From Flavobacterium urocaniciphilum (GTDB lineage: Bacteria; Bacteroidota; Bacteroidia; Flavobacteriales; Flavobacteriaceae): DNA of 64,000 nucleotides. Of the stretch, positions 53,953-62,498 are shown one piece after another (within the stretch, counting starts at the first letter, position 1; each line of letters opens with the position of its first letter). The stretch lies in contig NZ_FOEI01000004.1 of the NCBI RefSeq assembly GCF_900110615.1, positions 62,001 through 126,000 of the forward strand, written 5' to 3'. The position numbers and the translations under genes were made by a program. The notes beneath the pieces were generated by a model. It was given only the letters and a program-made list of their open reading frames with translations, did no database searches and was not told the origin of the DNA.

Positions 53953-56808
53953 TTGAAGGCAGTATTACGCATATTTTTATTATTTATATTCCAATTTTCG
54001 GTTGGACAAAATCCTTATTTCAATACCATAAATAAATCTCAAGGATTACTTTCTAATAGTGTTTATGATATATTTCAAGATAAAAACCATACAATGTGGT
54101 TTGCCACTGAAAAAGGATTATGCAGCTTTAACGGATATACTTTTCAATATTTCAGTCAGAATGAAATGACTTCAAAAGCAGGTTCCTGTATCCAGCAAGA
54201 TAAGTTTGGACGAATTTGGTATGAAAATTTTGACGGCTATTTATATTATATTGAAAACAATTCTCTAAAAAAATTAAATCAAAAAAAGTCGATTGGTTAC
54301 TTCAAATTCGGATTAATAAATAATCAATTATATGTGATAAATGAAAAAGCAATTGATATTTATGATTTGAAGAAATTACAATTAAAAAAATCTATTGCTA
54401 TTAATGCCAAAGAAATAAAAACTTTATTTTTTAATGAAGATACCATCTACATTTTTACCGATAAACTCATTGTTATTAAAAATGATAAAATTCAAAGCGT
54501 TCTTGACTTTCCAATTGATTTTTTAGATAATTTCAATTCCATTTTGGTTGAAAAATCAAATAACGGATTATTAATAGCTTCAAAATTCACAAAATATTAC
54601 TATCATTTTATTGATAATAAATTTCACAAAAAAGAATTAAATATTAGCAATACAATTATTCAAAATCTAAGTTGGTGTAATAATAAAAACTGGTTGTGTA
54701 CTACAAACGGCATTATTGAACTAGATGTAGCAAACAATTCTACCACTGAATTTTTCAATGGGAATAATATTTCTTATATCTACAAAACCAAAAACAATAA
54801 CTTTTGGATTTCCACACTAACTGAAGGCTTGTTTTTTATTGAAGATTTCAACACCAATTTTATTAGTTCTAACGAAAGTTTAACTTCTTTATATTTTGGA
54901 AATAACGAACTCTTTATTGGAACTAAAAACGATAAAATATATTCATTTCAAAATAACAAACTAAATACAATCTATACTGGTAAAGAAAACCATCAAATCG
55001 GACAATTATTCTTCGATACTTTTAACCAACAATTATTTTTTACGTCTTCAAAATTTGGACTACTCAATAAAGATAAAAAACTGACCAAAGAATTAGCTAT
55101 TGCCGTAAAAAACTCGTGCGCTATAGATCCAAAATACATTTCATTTGCAGCCAGTAGTTCTTCTGGAATATTTAAAACTAATAGCAATTCGAAAAGCGAA
55201 TGGGATTTTGTTTTTTCATCTTTTAATCAAAATAAAAATTCTGAATACAATAACATTATTTTAAACGCAAAAGGAAAAGCTACAGCTTATAACAATAAGT
55301 ATAAAGTAATATATTATGCTACAAATAATGGATTGTATGGTGTTTCAACATCTGGTAAAATTTTTGAATTGAAATTAAACAACAAATCATTAATTGTTAC
55401 AAAACTGACTTCTTCAAAAGATAAAATATATGCTTGTAATAATGATTTAAACATTTATGAAATTCAAAACCAAAGCATTAAAGAAATTGCACTTGATAAA
55501 AATATAGATAAAGAGTCAGTTGAAAAATACATATTAAAAGACAATTTACTTTTTATCATTACTAATAAGTACATTTTTGAATATAATCTATCTTCAAAAA
55601 AATTAAGACAAATTATCCACATCAATAATAATATTGAAGTGAATGACATTGTACTTAAAAACAACAATTATTACATTTCTGCAGATAGAGGTTTAATAAT
55701 TAAGAAAATGGAAAACTATTTTCGACCTAATCCGTTCTTCAAAATTGAAGCCTTAAAAGTGAATAATAAAAATATTGATTCATTAAGATTGAACGATTTA
55801 GCTTATAATGAAAACAATATTCAAATTAAATATCAATTTTTATCACCAACACCTTTTGAAGACCACGAGTTAATTTATAGAATTAATAATTCACCTTGGC
55901 AAAAAGCCAATATTTTGAATACTGAAATAGTGTTGAACTCTTTAAATTATGGTGCATATACCATTGAATTTGTTCTGAATTCTGATTATAAAAATTCTAA
56001 AAAAATAAATTTCACAATTAACCGCCCTTTTTGGTTACAATTACCTTTTATCCTTTGCGCATCATTGTTGTTAATTGGATTCGCTTATTGGTTATACCGT
56101 AAAAACATTGCAAAAATTGAAAAACGAAATCAATTAGCTTTAGACAAAATTAATTTGGAGAAAAACGTAAACCAGTCCAAATTAAAAGCCATTAAATCGC
56201 AAATGAATCCGCATTTCTTTTACAATGCTTTAAACACATTACAATCGTATATTTTATCCAACGAGAAAAAAGAAGCGATAGAATATTTATCGAAATTTTC
56301 AAATCTAACTCGAACCATTTTAGAAATGACGGAAAAAGATTGGATAACCATTTCAGATGAAATAAAAACCCTAACGTTATATTTAGATATTGAAAAAGCA
56401 CGTTTTGAAGATGATTTATTTTACTCCATAAAAGTGACAAAAGAAATTGATGCTGAGCTCACAAAAATTCCATCCATGCTCATTCAGCCGTATGTAGAAA
56501 ACGCCATAAAACATGGATTACTTCATAAATCAGATAAAAAAAATCTAACTATTGAATTTTCAAAAATTGAAGAGTTTTTAGAAATAAAAATCGACGATAA
56601 CGGAATTGGCAGACAAAAAAGCAATGCTTTAAATCAGATTAAAAACAAAAATCACCAATCCTTTGCTACCAATGCATTGCAAAACAGAATTGACTTATTA
56701 AATCAATACAACCAAAAAAACATTTCGATAGAAATTATCGATAAATACACCATAACAGAACAACCTTCAGGAACAACCGTAAAAATAAAAATACCAATTG
56801 AACAATGA
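53953..56808 (+). CDS. Propeller-sensor LytS-type histidine kinase
   Basis: A 951-residue sensor kinase. The start is a TTG at 53953: it begins a proper signal peptide (MKAVLRIFLLFIFQFSVGQ), and the next Met lies well inside the sensor. About 600 residues of periplasmic beta-propeller follow (ISKGLL-like SQGLLSNSVYDIFQDKNHTMWFATEKGLCSF), then a Y_Y_Y-like domain near 600-690, one membrane helix (LPFILCASLLLIGFAYWLY), and the His-kinase domain with QMNPHFFYNALN. The ATPase shows PYVENAIKHGL and DDNGIGRQ. It overlaps the response regulator gene by 4 bases. Confidence 0.9.
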   Translation: MKAVLRIFLLFIFQFSVGQNPYFNTINKSQGLLSNSVYDIFQDKNHTMWFATEKGLCSFNGYTFQYFSQNEMTSKAGSCIQQDKFGRIWYENFDGYLYYIENNSLKKLNQKKSIGYFKFGLINNQLYVINEKAIDIYDLKKLQLKKSIAINAKEIKTLFFNEDTIYIFTDKLIVIKNDKIQSVLDFPIDFLDNFNSILVEKSNNGLLIASKFTKYYYHFIDNKFHKKELNISNTIIQNLSWCNNKNWLCTTNGIIELDVANNSTTEFFNGNNISYIYKTKNNNFWISTLTEGLFFIEDFNTNFISSNESLTSLYFGNNELFIGTKNDKIYSFQNNKLNTIYTGKENHQIGQLFFDTFNQQLFFTSSKFGLLNKDKKLTKELAIAVKNSCAIDPKYISFAASSSSGIFKTNSNSKSEWDFVFSSFNQNKNSEYNNIILNAKGKATAYNNKYKVIYYATNNGLYGVSTSGKIFELKLNNKSLIVTKLTSSKDKIYACNNDLNIYEIQNQSIKEIALDKNIDKESVEKYILKDNLLFIITNKYIFEYNLSSKKLRQIIHINNNIEVNDIVLKNNNYYISADRGLIIKKMENYFRPNPFFKIEALKVNNKNIDSLRLNDLAYNENNIQIKYQFLSPTPFEDHELIYRINNSPWQKANILNTEIVLNSLNYGAYTIEFVLNSDYKNSKKINFTINRPFWLQLPFILCASLLLIGFAYWLYRKNIAKIEKRNQLALDKINLEKNVNQSKLKAIKSQMNPHFFYNALNTLQSYILSNEKKEAIEYLSKFSNLTRTILEMTEKDWITISDEIKTLTLYLDIEKARFEDDLFYSIKVTKEIDAELTKIPSMLIQPYVENAIKHGLLHKSDKKNLTIEFSKIEEFLEIKIDDNGIGRQKSNALNQIKNKNHQSFATNALQNRIDLLNQYNQKNISIEIIDKYTITEQPSGTTVKIKIPIEQ

Positions 56809-57560
56809 TACAGGCAATTATTATAGATGATGAAAAAAGAGCAAGAGTTAATTTGACTTTACTTTTGAATGAATATTGTTCAGATGTGAAAATTATTGCT
56901 GAATGTGAAAATTTACCTGAAGGCGTAAAAGCCATCAGAAAAAACAAACCCGATTTGGTTTTTTTAGATATTGAAATGCCGGGGCATAGCGGACTAGAAT
57001 TATTAGATTTTTTTGATGAAAACGAAATATCTTTTAAAATCATTTTCACTACGGCTTATCAAGAATATGCCATACAAGCTTTTAAATTTTCAGCAGTAGA
57101 TTATTTATTAAAACCAATTAATCCAACTGAACTAACTGAAGCTATTATTCGCTTTTCAAAGGAAAAAGAAAAATCAGCTAACTATGCTTTATTGAAAGAA
57201 AATTTGAAACAAGATTCTTTCAAAAAAATTGCCATTCCATCTGGAAATAGTTTGGTATTCATTGAAACTGAAAAAATCATTTACCTTAAAGGGGAAGGTG
57301 CGTATTCGGAAATAGTATGTATCAATAATGAAAAGCATTTGGTTAGTAGAAATTTGAAAAACTTTGAAGAAATACTTTGTTTACAAAATCAAACATATTT
57401 TAATAGAATTCACAAATCATATATTGTAAACACAAATTTCATTAAAGCTTATAATAAATCGGATGGTGGAAGTGTAGAATTAACAAATGGCGTTCATTTA
57501 CCAATTTCCAACGAAAAAGTGGCTTCTATTTTAGAAACGATTCAATTAATTCGAAGATAA
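56805..57560 (+). CDS. LytTR-family response regulator
   Basis: A 251-residue response regulator. The receiver has IIIDDEKRARVN, phosphoacceptor Asp in PDLVFLDIEMPGHSG, and conserved Lys in VDYLLKPI. The C-terminal LytTR DNA-binding domain runs from about 150 (ETEKIIYLKGEGAYSEI) to INTNFIKAYN-like strands near the end. It is translated by ATGA overlap with the kinase gene, so the two form a two-component pair responding to a ligand of the propeller. Its 3' end overlaps convergent aroA by 15 bases. Confidence 0.93.
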   Translation: MIQAIIIDDEKRARVNLTLLLNEYCSDVKIIAECENLPEGVKAIRKNKPDLVFLDIEMPGHSGLELLDFFDENEISFKIIFTTAYQEYAIQAFKFSAVDYLLKPINPTELTEAIIRFSKEKEKSANYALLKENLKQDSFKKIAIPSGNSLVFIETEKIIYLKGEGAYSEIVCINNEKHLVSRNLKNFEEILCLQNQTYFNRIHKSYIVNTNFIKAYNKSDGGSVELTNGVHLPISNEKVASILETIQLIRR

Positions 57561-58805
57561 CGGTTGCATTTCAAATCCAACTTTTTTTAAATCTTCCCAA
57601 AAACTAGGATACGATTTAGAAACCACTTCGGCATTTTCTATTTGAATACCAACTTTTAAAGCCAATGGAGCAAATGCCATTGCCATTCGATGATCTTGAT
57701 ACGTGGCAATACATATGTTTTCATATAGTAGTTGAGATGCTTTTAAATGTAAAGAATCGTTAGTTACAGTTATTTCAGCGCCAAGTTTAGTCAACTCAAC
57801 TTTTAATGCCTCTAACCTATCCGTTTCTTTAATTTTTAGGGTATGCAAACCAAACAAATCGCAACCGATTCCTAAACCGAAACAGGTAACCGCAATAGTT
57901 TGTGCGATATCCGGACAATTGTTTAATTGATAATTTACAATTGATAATTTATTATTCTTAGTTTTGGAAATCGTGATTGTATTGTTTTCATTGAATACAG
58001 TTTCTACTCCGAAATCTTTATAAATTTCAGCTAAAACAGAATCGCCTTGCAAACTATTTTCTTTATAACTTGAAAGTGTAATTTCAGTTCCGATTTCAGA
58101 TAATGCCACAATAGAAAACCAATACGAAGCAGAACTCCAATCCGATTCAACAACTAATGTTTGAGTAGTAACTTCCCTTTTTGGAGCAACTTTAATTATA
58201 TTATTTTCAAAACTTGTATCAACACCAATTGACTGTAATAAGACTAATGTCATGTTGATATAGGGAATTGAAGTTATTTCACCTTCCAATGTTAATTCCA
58301 ATCCATTTTCCAATTTAGGAGCGATTAACAATAAGGCAGAAATATATTGACTACTAATATTAGCAGGTAATGAAACTTTTGATTGACTTAATTTTTTTCC
58401 CTTAATTTTTAAAGGCGGAAAACCTTCGTTATTTTGATACGAAATATCGGCACCTAATTGATTCAAAGCATCCACTAAAATTTGAATAGGGCGTTCTTGC
58501 ATACGAGAAGAACCGGTTAAAATCACTTCGTTTCCTTCTTGAATGGCAAAATATGCTGTTAGAAATCGCATGGCCGTTCCGGCGTGGTGAATATCAAATT
58601 GCTCGATGCTGGATGTTGGAAGTTGGATGCTTTGCAATGTTTTTTGCATAATATCTGAATCATCCGAATTAGAAGTATTTTCTAATTGTAAATTGGGAAA
58701 TATGGCTTGCAATAATAGCAAACGATTGGTTTCCGATTTTGAACCTGTAATTGAGATTTCAGATTTTAGATTTACGATTTTGGATTTTAGTAGATGCAGA
58801 TTCAT
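57546..58805 (-). CDS. aroA: 3-phosphoshikimate 1-carboxyvinyltransferase (EPSP synthase)
   Basis: A 419-residue EPSP synthase. I choose the ATG at 58805, coupled (TAATG) to the stop of the upstream gene; earlier Met codons lie in that gene. The family motifs are SKSETNRLLLLQAIF, HAGTAMRFLTAYF, SRMQERPIQIL, the KETDRLEAL Asp/Arg pair and YQDHRMAMAFAPL. It joins shikimate-3-phosphate and PEP. Three short segments look like intergenic repeats absorbed in frame (about 57916-57950, 58605-58630 and 58751-58790). Last gene of the smr-aroA unit. Confidence 0.94.
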   Translation of the reverse strand: MNLHLLKSKIVNLKSEISITGSKSETNRLLLLQAIFPNLQLENTSNSDDSDIMQKTLQSIQLPTSSIEQFDIHHAGTAMRFLTAYFAIQEGNEVILTGSSRMQERPIQILVDALNQLGADISYQNNEGFPPLKIKGKKLSQSKVSLPANISSQYISALLLIAPKLENGLELTLEGEITSIPYINMTLVLLQSIGVDTSFENNIIKVAPKREVTTQTLVVESDWSSASYWFSIVALSEIGTEITLSSYKENSLQGDSVLAEIYKDFGVETVFNENNTITISKTKNNKLSIVNYQLNNCPDIAQTIAVTCFGLGIGCDLFGLHTLKIKETDRLEALKVELTKLGAEITVTNDSLHLKASQLLYENICIATYQDHRMAMAFAPLALKVGIQIENAEVVSKSYPSFWEDLKKVGFEMQPLSSN

Positions 58806-59131
58806 TAGTGAGAAACAAATTTTAAACCAATTATAGATGCTATTAATGAGAACATAAAAAATATTCTCCAAAAAGTGGCTGGTTCATTAAACACTAAAAT
58901 CCCTATGATTGCACTTCCAATTGCGCCAATACCTGTCCAAACCGCATAAGCCGTTCCAATAGGTAATTCTTTTGTGGCTTTTACTAATAATAGCATACTG
59001 ATGGTTAAGCAAATTAAAAATCCGCCATACCATAGCATGGAACTATTACCTGAAGTTTCTTTTGCCTTGCCTAAACAAGTGGCAAAACCGACTTCAAATA
59101 AACCTGCTATTATTAGTAAAATCCAGTTCAA
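58805..59131 (-). CDS. Small multidrug resistance family transporter, Gdx/SugE-like
   Basis: A 108-residue four-helix protein. The essential Glu is in IIAGLFEVGFATCLG (about Glu13). The third helix carries LPIGTAYAVWTGIGAIGSAIIG, the form seen in the guanidinium-exporting Gdx (SugE) branch rather than EmrE. The usual Trp after EV is Phe here (EVGF), and helix 1 ends CLGKAKETS, so specificity may differ from Gdx. It overlaps aroA by one base. In the inner membrane it would work as a proton-coupled dimer. Confidence 0.88.
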   Translation of the reverse strand: MNWILLIIAGLFEVGFATCLGKAKETSGNSSMLWYGGFLICLTISMLLLVKATKELPIGTAYAVWTGIGAIGSAIIGILVFNEPATFWRIFFMFSLIASIIGLKFVSH

Positions 59132-59132
59132 G

Positions 59133-59459
59133 TTATTTTAATTTATCGTTGTTTTTATGACGATCTTTATCGCGTTCCGATTTTAAATTTAATTTTTTAT
59201 CAAAAGCTTCTTGTAGATTAATTCCGGTTTGATTCGCCAAACATAAAACCACAAAAACCACATCCGCTAATTCTTCGCCTAAATCTTTGTTTTTATCTGA
59301 TTCTTTTTCTGATTGTTCGCCATAACGACGTGCAATAATACGAGCCACTTCACCAACTTCTTCGGTTAGTTGCGCCATATTAGTTAATTCATTGAAATAT
59401 CGAACGCCATGGTTTTTAATCCAATTATCAACATCAAGTTGAGCATTTTGTATATCCAT
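59133..59459 (-). CDS. MazG-like nucleotide pyrophosphohydrolase
   Basis: A 108-residue all-helical protein of the MazG/dUTPase-like superfamily. The metal-binding motif is intact: LTEEVGEVARIIARR (EExxE) and then DLGEELADVVFVVLCLANQ (ExxD). The C-terminal tail is highly charged (KSERDKDRHKNNDK). It hydrolyses a nucleoside triphosphate to the monophosphate, a house-cleaning role. Two bases from the smr gene and one base from the small membrane gene, so all are one operon. Confidence 0.92.
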   Translation of the reverse strand: MDIQNAQLDVDNWIKNHGVRYFNELTNMAQLTEEVGEVARIIARRYGEQSEKESDKNKDLGEELADVVFVVLCLANQTGINLQEAFDKKLNLKSERDKDRHKNNDKLK

Positions 59460-59460
59460 T

Positions 59461-59646
59461 TTATTGTTTCTTTTTGAATTTTGGTAAAATTACTGTGTAA
59501 AAAACCGACATTACAATCCCAAAAACCAATCCGAATTTCAATGATTTTATCCAATCATGAAATTGCAAGTAATTAATTAAAACAGTACAAATTGCACCGT
59601 TAAACAAAAACTCTAAAAAGGCTTTTTTAAGATTGTTATTGTTCAT
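59461..59646 (-). CDS. Small two-helix membrane protein
   Basis: A 61-residue protein with two hydrophobic segments (FLFNGAICTVLINYLQF and FGLVFGIVMSVFYTVIL) and a basic tail (LPKFKKKQ). It sits in the operon between dtd and mazG with no spare bases, which supports it as real. No family recognised. Confidence 0.65.
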   Translation of the reverse strand: MNNNNLKKAFLEFLFNGAICTVLINYLQFHDWIKSLKFGLVFGIVMSVFYTVILPKFKKKQ

Positions 59647-60099
59647 TTATACTTTGTTTTTACTATCAATTATTATTGTTACTGGCCCGTCGTTAATTAA
59701 ACTTACTTTCATATCGGCTCCAAATTGTCCTGTTTGAATCTTTTTACCAACTTCATGTTCCAAAAGTTGTACAAATTGTTCATACATAGGAATGGCAAAA
59801 TCTGGTTTTGCAGCTTGAATATAACTCGGTCTGTTTCCTTTTTTAGTAGAGGCATGTAATGTAAATTGACTTACAACAATAATATCTCCATTACAATCTT
59901 TTACTGAAAGATTCATAACCTCATTTTCATCTGGAAAAATTCTAAGATTGGCAATTTTTGAAACGAGCCATTTACTATCTTCTACAGTATCAGCATCTTC
60001 GATTCCTACCAAAATTAGCAATCCTGTATTTATATTGGAAACTATATTTGAATTAATGGTAACTGAGGCTTCAGAAACCCTTTGAATTACAACTTTCAC
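59647..60099 (-). CDS. dtd: D-aminoacyl-tRNA deacylase
   Basis: A 150-residue DTD. The conserved active-site motifs are SQFTLHASTKKGNRPSY (SQFTL) and the NDGPVTIIID near the C terminus (GP motif), with MKVVIQRVSEASVTI at the start. It removes D-amino acids and glycine from mischarged tRNA in the cytoplasm. It is the first gene of the dtd-mazG-smr-aroA operon. An inverted repeat, TGTTATG-N8-CATAACA, lies about 30 bases upstream (60130-60151). Confidence 0.94.
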   Translation of the reverse strand: MKVVIQRVSEASVTINSNIVSNINTGLLILVGIEDADTVEDSKWLVSKIANLRIFPDENEVMNLSVKDCNGDIIVVSQFTLHASTKKGNRPSYIQAAKPDFAIPMYEQFVQLLEHEVGKKIQTGQFGADMKVSLINDGPVTIIIDSKNKV

Positions 60100-60129
60100 T
60101 AATTTAAATTTATTTTACTTGTATCAAAA

Positions 60130-60151
60130 TGTTATGATATTAAAACATAAC
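60130..60151. promoter_or_regulatory. Inverted repeat upstream of dtd
   Basis: TGTTATG and CATAACA, spaced by 8 bases, form a perfect 7+7 palindrome between dtd and rsgA. It could be an operator for dtd. No second copy was noticed, so this is a weak call. Confidence 0.35.
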
Positions 60152-60214
60152 AACGTAAAGTTCATAAAAATATTACAAAAAAATAGAATTGTAAATAGAT
60201 TTTTTTAACAAATT

Positions 60215-61195
60215 TTAACTTTTTCGTGATTCGTCACTTGCTTTACGATCGGCTTCAAAATTATCGTTTCGATAATGTTCGTCGTCACCTTCTAAAATTT
60301 TCAAGTAACTATTATAACGCGACCAAGCTATTTCATCATTATCTAATGCTTCTTTAACCGCACAATTAGGTTCTTCTTTGTGTAAACAATTATTGAATTT
60401 ACAATTTTCTTTTAAAGCAAAAAATTCAGGAAAATAGTCGGTAATTTCATGTTTATCCATATCAATCATCCCATAACCTCTAATTCCAGGAGTATCAATA
60501 ATTTTTGCATTAAAGGACAAATCAAACATTTCAGCAAAAGTGGTAGTATGTTGCCCTTGGGAGTGAGCATCTGAAATTTCTTTTGTTTTTAAATTTAAAG
60601 TAGGTTCAATGGCATTCACTAAAGTAGATTTTCCTACTCCAGAATGTCCAGAAAAAATTGATGTTTTGCCAACCATCATTTCTTTTAAAGCATCTAAACC
60701 TTTCGATTCAGTTGCCGAAACACGAAGGCATTTGTAACCTATTTTTGAATAAATGTATTGCAAATACAATTGTTCATCGGTTGTTGCTTCATCAAATGTG
60801 TCAATTTTATTAAACAATAAAACTGCTTCTATTCCATATGCTTCAGCAGTAACTAAAAACCGATCAATAAAACTTGTAGTTGTAACAGGATTATTAATGG
60901 TGACTATTAAAAAAATAATGTCCACATTAGAAGCTAAAATATGCGTTTGTTTGGAAAGATTTACTGATTTACGAACAACATAATTTTTTCGATCGTGAAT
61001 ATTGGTAATTACACCATTAACTTCATCAACCGTTTCGTCTAAATCGAAATCTACCACATCACCAACCGCAATTGGATTGGTACTTTTTATTCCTTTGATA
61101 CGGAATTTACCTTTGATACGACAATTGTAAAACTGATTATCTTCAGCTTTCACTACATACCAACTTCCGGTAGATTTATATACGATTCCTGTCAT
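60215..61195 (-). CDS. rsgA: Ribosome small subunit-dependent GTPase A
   Basis: A 326-residue RsgA (YjeQ) with circularly permuted GTPase motifs: an OB-fold N terminus, G4 as LFNKIDTF, G1 as FSGHSGVGKSTLVNAI, then G3 in IIDTPGIRGYG. The zinc-binding end has ENCKFNNCLHKEEPNC. It helps mature the 30S subunit. No -7 box was found at a good distance. The gap on its 5' side holds the dispersed GAAGTTAGAAATTAG phrase. Confidence 0.95.
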   Translation of the reverse strand: MTGIVYKSTGSWYVVKAEDNQFYNCRIKGKFRIKGIKSTNPIAVGDVVDFDLDETVDEVNGVITNIHDRKNYVVRKSVNLSKQTHILASNVDIIFLIVTINNPVTTTSFIDRFLVTAEAYGIEAVLLFNKIDTFDEATTDEQLYLQYIYSKIGYKCLRVSATESKGLDALKEMMVGKTSIFSGHSGVGKSTLVNAIEPTLNLKTKEISDAHSQGQHTTTFAEMFDLSFNAKIIDTPGIRGYGMIDMDKHEITDYFPEFFALKENCKFNNCLHKEEPNCAVKEALDNDEIAWSRYNSYLKILEGDDEHYRNDNFEADRKASDESRKS

Positions 61196-61197
61196 TC

Positions 61198-61225
61198 AAT
61201 TTTTGAAGTTAGAAATTAGCCAATT
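61198..61225. repeat. Short dispersed repeat upstream of rsgA
   Basis: TTTTGAAGTTAGAAATTAGCC, close to the repeat at 536. Like that one it lies in an AT-rich gap. Confidence 0.45.
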
Positions 61226-61285
61226 AGTTTTTTACTAATCTTTATCTCTAATTATTTATTAATAGCAAAGATAGTATTTCTAATT

Positions 61286-62371
61286 TTAATTTTTGTTAAT
61301 TATTTTTTCTTGATGCGCAATACTTTCTTGATGTATGGCTTTATAAATTTTCAAAACAAATTCTTCAGTAAGTCCTTTTTCTTCACCATCTAAAATCATT
61401 CTTCCTAAAATTTCATTCCAACGTTTATTTTGTAAAATGGCAACATTTTTCTCTTTTTTCAATAGACCAATTTTTTCAGCCAATTTCATACGTTTTCCTA
61501 AAATCTCAATCAACTTCGTATCCAATTCATCAATATAAGCACGTTGTAAAGCCATTTCTTTATTCCATTCTGCATTTTCATCTGTTTCTTTACGCATCTT
61601 TAAATCGATAAAAATTTGTTTTAATGTAGCTGGCGTAACTTGTTGAGCGGCATCACTCCAGGCTTTTTCTGGATCAATATGCGTTTCAATAATTAAACCA
61701 TCATAATTTAAATCTAATGCTTGTTGTGAAACTTCTTGAATCATATCACGTTTTCCTGTAATATGTGAAGGATCACAAATTAGAGGCAAATTGGGAAATT
61801 TATTTTGCAAATCGATTGCAATTTGCCATTCTGGATTGTTTCTAAATTTCGTTTTTTCATACGTAGAAAATCCTCTATGAATCACTCCTAATTTTTTAAT
61901 ACCGGCATTATACAAACGTTCTACTCCTCCAATCCATAATGATAAATCGGGATTTACAGGGTTTTTAATCAACACTATTTTATCTGTATTTTGAAGCGCA
62001 TCTGCAATTTCTTGTACCGCAAAAGGATTAACAGTTGTACGAGCACCAATCCACAAAACATCAATATCATGTTCTAAAGCTAATTTTACATGCTGAGCGT
62101 TGGCAACTTCAATAGCCATTAACAAACCTGTTTCCGCTTTAGCTCTTTGCAACCATTTTAAACCAATTTCTCCAACACCTTCAAAACCTCCTGGACGTGT
62201 TCTTGGTTTCCAAATACCCGCACGAAAGATAGATACATCAGAATTTTTCAATTCATGTGCAATTTTCAGTACTTGCTCTTCTGTTTCAGCACTACACGGA
62301 CCTGCAATAACTAATGGATGATTTAAATTAAAATCAACTAACCATTGTTTATGTTCTTTTGTAATTTCCAT
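61286..62371 (-). CDS. Bifunctional DAHP synthase/chorismate mutase
   Basis: A 361-residue fusion. Residues 1-260 are a type I-beta DAHP synthase (KDO8P-synthase-like): PLVIAGPCSAETEEQV, FRAGIWKPRTRPGGFEGVG, KNPVNPDLSLWIGG, GVIHRGFSTYEKTKFRNNPEWQ and LICDPSHITGKRD. The C-terminal 90 residues (AYIDELDTKLIEILGKRMKLAEKIGLLKKEKNVAIL) are an AroQ-type chorismate mutase. The fusion links the first and the branch step of aromatic amino acid synthesis. It is preceded by a leader peptide and terminator, so transcription probably responds to tryptophan supply. Confidence 0.95.
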   Translation of the reverse strand: MEITKEHKQWLVDFNLNHPLVIAGPCSAETEEQVLKIAHELKNSDVSIFRAGIWKPRTRPGGFEGVGEIGLKWLQRAKAETGLLMAIEVANAQHVKLALEHDIDVLWIGARTTVNPFAVQEIADALQNTDKIVLIKNPVNPDLSLWIGGVERLYNAGIKKLGVIHRGFSTYEKTKFRNNPEWQIAIDLQNKFPNLPLICDPSHITGKRDMIQEVSQQALDLNYDGLIIETHIDPEKAWSDAAQQVTPATLKQIFIDLKMRKETDENAEWNKEMALQRAYIDELDTKLIEILGKRMKLAEKIGLLKKEKNVAILQNKRWNEILGRMILDGEEKGLTEEFVLKIYKAIHQESIAHQEKIINKN

Positions 62372-62388
62372 ACTTTTTTAAATAAAAA

Positions 62389-62410
62389 AATCCCGAAAAA
62401 ATCGGGATTA
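62389..62410 (-). terminator. Attenuator terminator before the DAHP synthase gene
   Basis: On the minus strand AATCCCGA and TCGGGATT pair over a 5-base T loop and are followed by TTTTTATT, an intrinsic terminator. It lies 18 bases before the DAHP synthase ATG, upstream of the gene it controls. Its 5' arm, TAATCCC, can instead pair with GGGATTA at the end of the leader peptide. Confidence 0.85.
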
Positions 62411-62433
62411 ACTAACTTATATATAACACATAG

Positions 62434-62440
62434 TAATCCC
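62434..62440 (-). promoter_or_regulatory. Antiterminator segment of the trp-type attenuator
   Basis: GGGATTA begins at the last base of the leader stop codon (TAG). It is exactly complementary to TAATCCC (62404-62410), the 5' arm of the terminator. A ribosome at the stop codon would cover it and let the terminator form; one stalled on the Trp codons would leave it free. Confidence 0.7.
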
Positions 62441-62493
62441 TAGCGAAAAGTATTCCACCAAGCAGCTACCATATTTAATTTGTTTTTTAACAT
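62440..62493 (-). CDS. Trp-containing leader peptide of the DAHP synthase attenuator
   Basis: A 17-codon reading frame, MLKNKLNMVAAWWNTFR, with tandem TGG TGG codons followed by a Phe codon, ending in TAG. It precedes an antiterminator/terminator pair and the aromatic-pathway gene. The ATG at 62493 lies about 5 bases after the -7 box, so it may be read leaderless; the ATG at 62472 would give MVAAWWNTFR with a 20-base untranslated leader. The role is regulatory: ribosome stalling at the Trp codons when charged tRNA-Trp is scarce. Confidence 0.75.
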   Translation of the reverse strand: MLKNKLNMVAAWWNTFR

Positions 62494-62498
62494 CGTTA

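Noticed and set aside
62389..62410. The hairpin as an ordinary terminator of the SDR gene
   Set aside because: It lies about 105 bases past that stop, behind a -7 box and a Trp-rich leader frame, and its arm has an exact antiterminator partner; attenuation explains more.
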